From assembly GCA_035632215.1 (NCBI GenBank), contig DASQHF010000029.1, positions 1-5,792 of the forward strand: a stretch of DNA of 5,792 bases, written 5' to 3'. The notes beneath the pieces are model-generated. The model searched no databases, had not been told where the DNA came from, and was given only the letters and a program-made list of their open reading frames with translations. The translations under genes were made by a program, and so were the position numbers. Below, one piece after another: positions 1 through 4,856 of the stretch. The stretch comes from CAIYRG01 sp035632215 (GTDB lineage Bacteria; Pseudomonadota; Alphaproteobacteria; Micropepsales; Micropepsaceae). Numbering within the stretch: position 1 is the stretch's first letter; each line of letters opens with the position of its first letter.

Positions 1-6
1 CGCACG

Positions 7-40
7 CGCGCTGGGTCCCCCGCTTTCGCGCGGGATGACA
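7..40. repeat. Dispersed REP-like palindromic intergenic repeat
   Basis: Bases 16-35 fold as TCCC-C-CGC / TTTC loop / GCG-C-GGGA: seven paired positions with one C/C mismatch (20 against 31). The stem is flanked by CTGGG on the left and ATGACA on the right. The layout (CTGGGTCCCC...GCTTTCGCG...GGGATGACA) resembles a short palindrome I remember as very abundant between genes in Bradyrhizobium-like genomes; that family assignment is from memory. It sits just before the first operon, so it may end transcription of a gene left of the window or simply mark an intergenic space. There is no T-run after the stem. Confidence 0.55.
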
Positions 41-58
41 CAATTTGTTTGCGCCTAT

Positions 59-62
59 GGAG
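59..62 (+). promoter_or_regulatory. Ribosome binding site deciding start of M24-like gene
   Basis: GGAG lies 7 bases before the ATG at 70. It favours that start over the in-frame TTG at 49, which has no purine-rich motif in front, and over the ATG at 85, which has only a G-run 3 bases upstream. Confidence 0.45.
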
Positions 63-69
63 CTCGTCC

Positions 70-1092
70 ATGCGGCGGGGGTTGATGGCGTGGGATGCCG
101 AAGAAATCCCCGTCGAGGCGCTGCATGAGCGCACGCGACGGCTACTGGCCGAGATGGTGAACGCCGACCAGGACGCGATCATTCTTTATACGAACTTCAT
201 CCGCTCGGCCGCCGTTTCATATTTGACTGCCTTCTCGCCCTACTGGGCAGACGGTGTCCTCCTCGTACCACGGGAAGGCGAGCCGGTGTTCGCAACGACT
301 TTGTCGAAGCGCGTCGGCGAATGGATTCAAACCGTGAAACCTGTTGGCGGTCTCCTAACTTCGCCGACGCCGGCAAAGGTGCTCGGCGAAATCCTTGCCG
401 AGAAAAAAGCCCGGCGCGTTTCCATTCTCGAACTGGACGCATTTCCCTCGGGACTCTATCAGGAGCTCGTTGGCGCGGCGCCAGGAGTGGAAATCGTCGA
501 CGGCACGGATGTCTTTGCCAAGGCGCGTGTGATCGACGATGTGGAGCGCCGTTTGATGAAGCGGGCCGATGCCATCGCCCGTGGGGCGCTGGACGGAATC
601 TTCGTCATGCGCGCAGAGACTGCCGGCGAAATCGTGGGAGCGGTGGAAAAGGCGGCACGGATGATGGGCACCGAAGAAGTTTACGTCGCGATCGCTTCCA
701 ACCTCGATTCGGATCGTCGTTTTGCGCGCGTGTCCGGACCGAAACCTTTGGGTTCGCGATACGCGGTCCGCGCCACGGTCGCTTATAAGGGCGTTTGGAG
801 CCGGAGCATAAAGACGTCCTCGCAAAGCAAAGAAGATCGAATCTCGATCGGCCGCGCCGACATTTGGTTCGAGGCGCTTCTCGCGGCGCTGGATCCGGGT
901 CGGCCGCTGGACGAACAGATTGCGACTGCCTTGCCAGTCGGGGCGAAGTTCGCCGGCTGGACAGCCGAAGGCCCGGTCGGCACGCGGCCTCTGGCAGCGA
1001 GCGCCAGTTCGTCTGCGCCTGTCGTCGGCGTCTCATTGGATATTGGCGGCATGCCCTGGTGCGGCGCCGGGCTCGCGCAGAGGCGCGCATGA
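70..1092 (+). CDS. M24/creatinase-family peptidase homologue, probably non-catalytic
   Basis: Predicted 340-residue cytosolic protein. The N-terminal half (about 10-145) resembles a creatinase N-terminal domain: 'YLTAFSPYWADGVLLVPREG' is the typical core strand with 'VP.EGEP' turn. The C-terminal half begins with the usual M24 lead-in (KARVIDDVERRLMKRADAIA, about 151-170). M24 enzymes (Xaa-Pro peptidases, creatinases) bind two metals through Asp, Asp, His, Glu, Glu. Here the stretch aligning with the 'DLGA..DGY.SDLTRT' block reads RATVAYKGVWSRSIKTS (about 234-250), with neither Asp, and there is no HGxG-type His motif downstream. I infer a catalytically dead or repurposed fold. The ATG at 70 is chosen for its GGAG; TTG 49 and ATG 85 are alternatives. 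The stop overlaps the next start as ATGA, implying translational coupling to the MmgE/PrpD gene and likely functional linkage. Confidence 0.75.
   Translation: MRRGLMAWDAEEIPVEALHERTRRLLAEMVNADQDAIILYTNFIRSAAVSYLTAFSPYWADGVLLVPREGEPVFATTLSKRVGEWIQTVKPVGGLLTSPTPAKVLGEILAEKKARRVSILELDAFPSGLYQELVGAAPGVEIVDGTDVFAKARVIDDVERRLMKRADAIARGALDGIFVMRAETAGEIVGAVEKAARMMGTEEVYVAIASNLDSDRRFARVSGPKPLGSRYAVRATVAYKGVWSRSIKTSSQSKEDRISIGRADIWFEALLAALDPGRPLDEQIATALPVGAKFAGWTAEGPVGTRPLAASASSSAPVVGVSLDIGGMPWCGAGLAQRRA
1079..1083 (+). promoter_or_regulatory. Ribosome binding site of the MmgE/PrpD gene
   Basis: AGAGG lies 5 bases before the ATG at 1089, inside the last codons of the upstream gene. It supports this start although the reading frame stays open back to 795; the extra upstream residues look like out-of-frame translation of the M24-like gene and not like family sequence. 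Confidence 0.55.
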
Positions 1093-2351
1093 TCATCGAG
1101 CCCTGGGCCGAGCGTCTGCTGCATGCTCCATCTTCGCCGGAGATCGTCGAGCTCCATTTGAAGGACGCGGTCACGGCATTTGTCTCCGGCCTGCGCACGA
1201 CGGAGGGCGAGGCGCTCGCGCGATTTTATGGATCGCGACGCGACGCCGCCGAGCTCGCGGCGGCGGCGGCGGGCATCGCGCGGCTCTCCGAATCCGACGA
1301 CATTCATCTCGGCTCTTGCGTCACGCCTGGTGCCGTGGTGATCCCCGTGGCGCTTGCGCTGGCCGGCACGCACAGCGCGGAGGACTTCAACCGCGCGATC
1401 GCGGCGGGCTACTCGGCCGGGCTGACGCTTGGGCTTGCGATCGGCGGAGCGAAAGCGCTCGAGACCGGGGTGTGGCCCAGCCTTCTCGCCGCACCACTCA
1501 TGGCGGCCGTAACCGCATCGTCCATGCGCGGTCACAACACCGCAAAGCTCTCCCACGCGATGGCGCTTGCGATTAGCGGAGCGAGCGGACGTTTGGGCCG
1601 GCCGAGCGGCACGCCGTCCGGACGGTGGTTCGCCTTTACCGAGGCCGTGCTCAAAGGCTTGCGCGCGTCGCAAGCGGCCGACCGTGGCTTTAAGGGCGAT
1701 CCGGCGCTTCTCTCCGCTTCATGGATCGGCGCCCAGGCCGGACATGATGAAATTCAGCTCTCGGTTTTCGAAACCTCGCCGATGATCCCCGCGATTTCCG
1801 ACACCGGCTTCAAGCCGTTCCCGATCGCGCGGCAAGGGGCGAATGCGGTGACCGCTTTCACGCAAATCCTCGCCCACGGGCTTGATCGCGATCGCGTCGA
1901 ATCCATCGAAGTTTTCGTTCCCGCACTCAACGTCGCGCTTTTGAGCCGGCCCGCATCAGCCGAGGACCGCCTAAGCCGGATCTCGAGCATCGGTTATCAG
2001 CTCGCCTGCGCGGCATTCGCGCCGGAGACGCTCTACGATGCGGAGCGCCCCATGCGGCCGACCATGTCGATCGCGGAGTTTGCTGCCCGCGTGTCGGTCA
2101 AGCCCACCGACGAATTCGACGGCGATTTGCCGAACCGCTGGCCCGCACGCGTGATTGCGCGTGGCAGCGGCAAGAGCTTCGAAGAAACTATCGTCCGCGC
2201 GCCTTTCGATGCCGACGGCGAGGGCCTTTCCGCGCTCTTAACCGAGAAATGGCGGCGCGTGATGGGGCACGACGCCCTGGAAACCACAGGCACCTCCTAT
2301 GCTATGATTTGGCGGCAAATCGCCGAACGGCTTGTCGCGCGCGCAGGGTAG
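1089..2351 (+). CDS. MmgE/PrpD family protein
   Basis: 420-residue cytosolic protein, somewhat shorter than typical family members (about 450-480). The family includes 2-methylcitrate dehydratase, cis-aconitate decarboxylase and iminodisuccinate epimerase. Supporting landmarks: 'SDDIHLGSCVTPGAVVIPVA' (68-87) matches the 'D..HP...HPGAVV.PA' block; 'AIAAGYSAGLTLG' (104-116) the 'AI..GYE...RLG' helix; 'GVWPS' (127-131) the 'GFHP' block; 'VLKGLRASQAADRG' (187-200) the 'TKPLHIGNAA..G' block; 'GFKPFPIARQ' (240-249) the 'KPYP.CR' block. The Lys of the TKP block is kept (K189), but the His of 'THP/HPG' is Thr79 and the His of 'FHP' is Trp129, and no clear His follows 'KPFP'. The classical dehydratase or decarboxylase chemistry is therefore doubtful. 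It starts within the preceding stop (ATGA) and ends 9 bases before the amidohydrolase, so it is the middle gene of the operon. Family assignment is firm; substrate unknown. Confidence 0.85.
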   Translation: MIIEPWAERLLHAPSSPEIVELHLKDAVTAFVSGLRTTEGEALARFYGSRRDAAELAAAAAGIARLSESDDIHLGSCVTPGAVVIPVALALAGTHSAEDFNRAIAAGYSAGLTLGLAIGGAKALETGVWPSLLAAPLMAAVTASSMRGHNTAKLSHAMALAISGASGRLGRPSGTPSGRWFAFTEAVLKGLRASQAADRGFKGDPALLSASWIGAQAGHDEIQLSVFETSPMIPAISDTGFKPFPIARQGANAVTAFTQILAHGLDRDRVESIEVFVPALNVALLSRPASAEDRLSRISSIGYQLACAAFAPETLYDAERPMRPTMSIAEFAARVSVKPTDEFDGDLPNRWPARVIARGSGKSFEETIVRAPFDADGEGLSALLTEKWRRVMGHDALETTGTSYAMIWRQIAERLVARAG

Positions 2352-2357
2352 AGGAAG
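2351..2357 (+). promoter_or_regulatory. Ribosome binding site of the amidohydrolase
   Basis: GAGGAAG overlaps the last base of the preceding TAG stop and stands 3 bases (5 from the AGGA core) before the ATG at 2361, fixing that start and linking it to the upstream gene's translation. Confidence 0.65.
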
Positions 2358-2360
2358 AAC

Positions 2361-3383
2361 ATGCGGATCATCGATTCCCATTTCCACTGGTGGCCGAGGT
2401 CGGTCTTCGAGTTCTTCTGCAAGCGGAAGGATTTTCCGCGCGCCACGGTCAACGCCCGCGGCGGATACAACTTTGTCGGCCATGAGGGCCGTCCGTCCTT
2501 GAACAGCTGGACCGAGTGGTTCGATCTCGACAAGCAGCTCGAGCACATGGACGGGCTTGGTCATCAGGTGAGCGTCATCTGCTCCATTGGGCCGTTCTCG
2601 ATCTCGTTCTCGGATTTGCCCCCCGAAGAGGGCCGCGACGCGGCCATGATGTGGAACGAGGAGATGGCGGGCGCTTGCCGGCGCTATCCCGGGCGCGTGT
2701 GGGCGAGCGCGGCGGTTCCATTGGTCGATACGAAGATCGCGATCGATGTGCTCGACCATGCGGTGAACAAGCTCGGACTCATCGGCGTCAACATCCCGGG
2801 CTCGATCGGCCGCGACACACGGATCGATGCGGAACGACTGACGCCGTTCTACGCTCGCGTGGAAGAACTCGGAGTCCCCGTGTTCCTGCATCCAACGGAT
2901 GCCGTGTTCGGCGACGATCTCGAAGGTTACGACGGCGCGCTCCAGCTGAGCTTGGGCCGCGTGATCGAAGTGAGCGTCGCGGCCTCGCGCTTCGTGTTCT
3001 CTGGGCTCATGGAGCGGCATCCGAACTTGAAGATCGTGATGTCGCACACCGGTGGCGCGCTTCCCTATCAATCGGGGCGCATGGACAAGAACGGCAAAGC
3101 CGCGAAATTGCCGAAGCCGCCGAGCACCTATATCCGCAGGATGTATACCGACACGGTCTCGCCGCACAGCTTAGGCATGAAGTTCGCGATCGATTACTAC
3201 GGCATCAATCAGGTGATGTACGGCTCGGATTATCCGTGCTGGGATCCGGCGACCGCGCTCAAATTGATCGCCGAGATCGGTTTGTCGGAGGCCGATCAGG
3301 AGAAGCTGTTCATGACCAACGCGCGGCGCTTCTTCCGCTTGCCCGAGCCCGCGAAGGTCGCCCGCACACCCGCGATGGTGTAA
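2361..3383 (+). CDS. ACMSD-type amidohydrolase (amidohydrolase_2 family)
   Basis: 340-residue cytosolic TIM-barrel metal enzyme. Metal and catalytic residues are all recognisable: HxH at H7/H9 (IDSHFHWW), H177 (FLHPTD), H229 (MSHTGG) and D290 (YGSDYP). From memory, Pseudomonas aminocarboxymuconate-semialdehyde decarboxylase uses His9, His11, His177, His228 and Asp294 in a protein of similar length (about 334), so spacing is almost identical. The family covers zinc decarboxylases (ACMSD, gamma-resorcylate and 5-carboxyvanillate decarboxylases) and some hydrolases (4-oxalomesaconate hydratase relatives, lactonases); the sequence does not tell which. The insertion at about 24-60, before 'DLDKQLEHMDGLG', probably shapes substrate choice. 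It is the last gene of the operon and the only one of the three with an intact active site, so it is probably the enzymatic core. Good GAGGAAG site; function within the family is uncertain. Confidence 0.88.
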   Translation: MRIIDSHFHWWPRSVFEFFCKRKDFPRATVNARGGYNFVGHEGRPSLNSWTEWFDLDKQLEHMDGLGHQVSVICSIGPFSISFSDLPPEEGRDAAMMWNEEMAGACRRYPGRVWASAAVPLVDTKIAIDVLDHAVNKLGLIGVNIPGSIGRDTRIDAERLTPFYARVEELGVPVFLHPTDAVFGDDLEGYDGALQLSLGRVIEVSVAASRFVFSGLMERHPNLKIVMSHTGGALPYQSGRMDKNGKAAKLPKPPSTYIRRMYTDTVSPHSLGMKFAIDYYGINQVMYGSDYPCWDPATALKLIAEIGLSEADQEKLFMTNARRFFRLPEPAKVARTPAMV

Positions 3384-3385
3384 GG

Positions 3386-3403
3386 GCACCTGTCAGTCGG
3401 TGC
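3386..3403. terminator. Possible weak bidirectional terminator hairpin
   Basis: GCACC (3386-3390) and GGTGC (3399-3403) form a 5-bp stem with an 8-base loop, 2 bases after the amidohydrolase stop and 8 bases from the convergent PIN toxin stop. The place is right for a terminator between convergent genes, but the stem is short and no T-run follows on either strand. Confidence 0.25.
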
Positions 3404-3411
3404 ATGAGATA

Positions 3412-3822
3412 TTATGACGGCAAAACGCAGGGAATGACTTGTCTGCCGTGCCGCCGATAGATGCGGAAATCGGAATCTGTCGAGAGAATGATCGGGTCGG
3501 GCAATACTTCCGTCATTCTCACCAGGCACGCATCAGCGAGGCTCATGGGGACGTTTACGTACTTTTGAACCAGCCTGAGCACCGATTCCAGATCGTTATC
3601 CAGACTGAAATCGGCAATCACCGCCTTTCGGCGAAGCAAAGCGGAAAGTGAACTGGTCCCACGTTCCCCGAGAAAGAAGAAGGCTTCCGAAAGCACGGCT
3701 TCGCACGTGCGCCAAGGCAAGGAATACGACGTTACTTGAGCTGCCGCCCACGCATGATGCGAATCGGCCGGACGAAGCAGAGCCACCAGAAAGCTCGCGT
3801 CAACGAGCACGCTTCCGGCCAT
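3412..3822 (-). CDS. PIN-domain toxin, VapC-like ribonuclease
   Basis: 136 residues, the usual size of a single PIN domain. These are Mg2+-dependent ribonucleases that cut tRNA, rRNA or mRNA when free of their antitoxin. The acidic tetrad is visible: D8 in 'VLVDASFLVALL', E41 or E46 in 'CEAVLSEAFFFL', D97 in 'MSLADACLVRM', and D116 with D118 in 'STDSDFRIY'. All required positions are present, so the toxin looks active. Its start overlaps the end of the ribbon-helix-helix antitoxin gene by 23 bases, the standard antitoxin-first layout, giving translational coupling. The ATG at 3822 is preceded only by weak purine sequence, consistent with coupling. The pair is less GC-rich than its flanks, suggesting horizontal acquisition. 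The 3' end converges on the amidohydrolase gene with a 28-base gap. The exact VapC subgroup and RNA target cannot be told. Confidence 0.87.
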   Translation of the reverse strand: MAGSVLVDASFLVALLRPADSHHAWAAAQVTSYSLPWRTCEAVLSEAFFFLGERGTSSLSALLRRKAVIADFSLDNDLESVLRLVQKYVNVPMSLADACLVRMTEVLPDPIILSTDSDFRIYRRHGRQVIPCVLPS

Positions 3823-4054
3823 AACCCATGACTTTCAGGTAGTGCTTCTTTCGCGCGCTTAAATCAGCCGGCAGGTCGTCTTCCACGCTGCCGATCAGGT
3901 CGGCAATCAGCTCCGGTGGCGGGCGTCGTTCCGGTTGGGCTGCGCGTTCCAGACGTTCGCGGACGACGTCCGACTTTGATCGTCCGCGTCCGCGCGACTC
4001 CGCTTCGATGTCTGCCACTAGGGCTTCGGGCAACCGTACTGTCAATATTCTCAT
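3800..4054 (-). CDS. Ribbon-helix-helix (CopG-type) antitoxin, VapB-like
   Basis: 84 residues. The N-terminus is a ribbon-helix-helix DNA-binding unit: beta strand 'RILTVRL' (2-8), helix 'EALVADIEAESRG' (about 10-22), the turn 'RGRSKSD' and helix 'SDVVRERLERAA' (about 28-39). The proline-rich linker 'PERRPPPE' leads to a C-terminal toxin-binding tail (about 49-84) ending in a basic stretch, GRKRAR. Dimers of such proteins bind palindromes over their own promoter and neutralise the PIN toxin, whose gene overlaps this one by 23 bases. The ATG at 4054 is the only plausible start: the frame meets TAA four codons upstream. There is no ribosome binding site at normal distance (GGAG is 18 bases away), and a good -10 hexamer lies so close that the mRNA may be leaderless or nearly so. 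Symbol left empty because the vapB subfamily was not verified. Confidence 0.83.
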   Translation of the reverse strand: MRILTVRLPEALVADIEAESRGRGRSKSDVVRERLERAAQPERRPPPELIADLIGSVEDDLPADLSARKKHYLKVMGYGRKRAR

Positions 4055-4055
4055 A

Positions 4056-4070
4056 GTTATATCGTATTAC
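4056..4070. promoter_or_regulatory. Candidate operator palindrome of the toxin-antitoxin operon
   Basis: GTTATATCGTATTAC is an imperfect inverted repeat: GT-N-ATA-NNN-TAT-N-AC, 10 of 15 positions symmetric. It begins one base upstream of the antitoxin ATG and covers the putative -10 region, where binding by the ribbon-helix-helix antitoxin would block transcription. Symmetry is seen; operator role is inferred from how VapB/CopG systems are usually autoregulated. Confidence 0.45.
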
Positions 4071-4094
4071 ATCTCCGGCAGAGACGCAATACAA
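4061..4094 (-). promoter_or_regulatory. Putative promoter of the toxin-antitoxin operon
   Basis: Read on the - strand, TTGTAT (4094-4089), a 17-base spacer and TGTAAT (4071-4066) give a 3/6 plus 5/6 match to the sigma-70 consensus. A second register, TTGCGT (4089-4084) with a 17-base spacer to TACGAT (4066-4061), is also possible. Either would start transcription within a few bases of, or at, the antitoxin ATG. Confidence 0.4.
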
Positions 4095-4095
4095 G

Positions 4096-4300
4096 CTACT
4101 GGTCAGAGGGAGGTATATGGCCCCAGTCATTGGGATCCTTACTCATTCTGACCGGCTCTCCGTCCTTTTCCCCAAGCAAAGATGTACTCATACGGCTCAG
4201 CGTCGCCTGCGGCCCGGAACTCGTGCTTCAAAGTCCAGCCTAGGCGGCGAAGCTCATCAGCAGCGCGCTGTGAGTGTACTTTCGAAAGTGGGATTGGCAT
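4096..4300 (-). pseudogene. Frameshifted small hypothetical protein gene
   Basis: Reading from ATG at 4300, the first frame gives a good small-protein sequence, MPIPLSKVHSQRAADELRRL then GWTLKHEFRAAGDAEPYEYI and FAW (43 residues). It then ends after ten unrelated residues at TAA (4139). Skipping one G in the GGGG run at 4173-4170 continues sensibly as EKDGEPVRMSKDPNDWGHI with tail PPSDQ, stopping at TAG (4096). The repaired product would be about 67 residues, soluble and charged, with no membrane segment and no domain I recognise. It begins 11 bases after the cupin stop on the same strand and may share its transcript; the ribosome binding site is weak (AAGAG). It ends just upstream of the toxin-antitoxin promoter. 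The change may be a real indel that killed the gene, or a homopolymer sequencing error. The truncated 53-residue form (4139-4300) could still be translated. Confidence 0.55.
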
Positions 4301-4311
4301 TTAGCTCTTGT

Positions 4312-4722
4312 TCATTTCACCACTTCCGTCTGCGGCACGCCCTTGTCGGTTATGTTGAGCTCGATCGAGCGCGCCGGACGGTTCGACATGTTCTGATTGC
4401 GGTGGACCGTGCCGCGCGGCACATAGATCCAGTCGCCGGGTTTCAGCGTGCGCGGCGCCTGACCCTTGATCGTGTAGACGACCTCGCCCTCCTGCACCGC
4501 CCACCATTGATCGCCGGGATGGCGATGGAACTGGTTGCCGGCGCCCGGCGGAATCACGACCGACTGGAGCCGGACCTGACGTGTCGCATCCTTCTCGAGC
4601 GGCATTTCGAAATAGGGCTTGGGCTGGAATCCCGATCCCGGCTGCTCGGACTGCGCCGACCACGCGGCCGCTGCGATGAGACCGCTTGCCGCGACGACGG
4701 CCGGAATGATCAGTTTGTGCAT
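4312..4722 (-). CDS. Exported single-domain cupin protein
   Basis: 136 residues. The N-terminus is a Sec signal peptide: HK, then a hydrophobic run LIIPAVVAASGLIAAAA, with cleavage likely near residues 20-23, placing the protein in the periplasm. The rest is one cupin barrel (about 48-126). Motif 1, G(X)5HXH(X)3-4E(X)6G, is seen at G60-H66-R-H68-PGD-Q72-G79, with Gln72 where the metal-binding Glu usually is. Motif 2, G(X)5PXG(X)2H(X)3N, is perfect at G96-P102-G104-H107-N111. Three His ligands therefore remain for a metal. Cupins range from dioxygenases and isomerases to sensors and storage folds; nothing here picks one. The ATG at 4722 is chosen over the upstream in-frame ATG at 4755 because of an excellent AGGGAGGAA site and because the signal peptide begins there. 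It is divergent from the PAL-like gene, also exported. Confidence 0.82.
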   Translation of the reverse strand: MHKLIIPAVVAASGLIAAAAWSAQSEQPGSGFQPKPYFEMPLEKDATRQVRLQSVVIPPGAGNQFHRHPGDQWWAVQEGEVVYTIKGQAPRTLKPGDWIYVPRGTVHRNQNMSNRPARSIELNITDKGVPQTEVVK

Positions 4723-4725
4723 CGA

Positions 4726-4734
4726 TTCCTCCCT
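4726..4734 (-). promoter_or_regulatory. Strong ribosome binding site of the cupin gene
   Basis: AGGGAGGAA on the - strand, with the GGAGG core 5 bases from the ATG at 4722. It decides the start over the in-frame ATG at 4755, which would add 11 charged residues in front of the signal peptide. Confidence 0.7.
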
Positions 4735-4845
4735 GTTCTCTCGAAAGTCAGCCAAGCCTATTGCAGTTCCGCCCAGCGCGCGAGGGTGGCCCGTCCCGCG
4801 GGGCCGCGGTTTGTGATTTACTGGGCGCTGAGACGACAGATCCTT
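4735..4845. promoter_or_regulatory. Divergent intergenic region between cupin and PAL-like genes
   Basis: The 134 bases between the two start codons must hold promoters for both genes unless one is silent. I see no convincing sigma-70 pair on either strand. Present are two CCGCGG palindromes separated by GG (4796-4809) and a 6-bp inverted repeat GCCCAG/CTGGGC (4771-4776 and 4821-4826); neither is strong evidence of a regulator site. Confidence 0.3.
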
Positions 4846-4853
4846 GGGAGGAA
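4846..4853 (+). promoter_or_regulatory. Ribosome binding site of the PAL-like gene
   Basis: GGGAGGAA, with the GGAGG core 5 bases before the ATG at 4857, fixes the start at a codon followed immediately by a signal peptide. Confidence 0.7.
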
Positions 4854-4856
4854 CCT

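Noticed and set aside
49..69. TTG start at 49 for the M24-like gene
   Set aside because: No Shine-Dalgarno before it and it lies right beside the repeat; ATG at 70 has GGAG at 7 bases.
795..1088. 98-codon upstream extension of the MmgE/PrpD reading frame
   Set aside because: It overlaps the M24-like gene in another frame, its residues are Arg/Gly/Ser-rich shadow sequence, and a ribosome binding site and family-like start occur at 1089.
783..1673. Long minus-strand open frame (296 codons) across two genes
   Set aside because: Arg/His-rich translation without any domain pattern; explained by high-GC antisense of two well-supported + strand genes.
2238..3167. Long minus-strand open frame (309 codons) opposite the amidohydrolase
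   Set aside because: Antisense shadow; the + strand frame carries all the metal-binding motifs.
4170..4180. Programmed ribosomal frameshift in the small minus-strand gene
   Set aside because: The change needed is +1 (skip one G), and TTTGCTTGGGGAAAAGG is not a standard -1 heptamer in the needed frame; an indel or sequencing error in the G-run is simpler.
4278..4289. Perfect 12-base palindrome ACTTTCGAAAGT
   Set aside because: Lies within the early codons of the small gene (CTT TCG AAA GTA), single copy, not near a promoter; probably coincidental.
4796..4809. Tandem CCGCGG-GG-CCGCGG as a regulator site
   Set aside because: Short GC-only palindromes are common by chance in such DNA and no promoter can be placed beside it.
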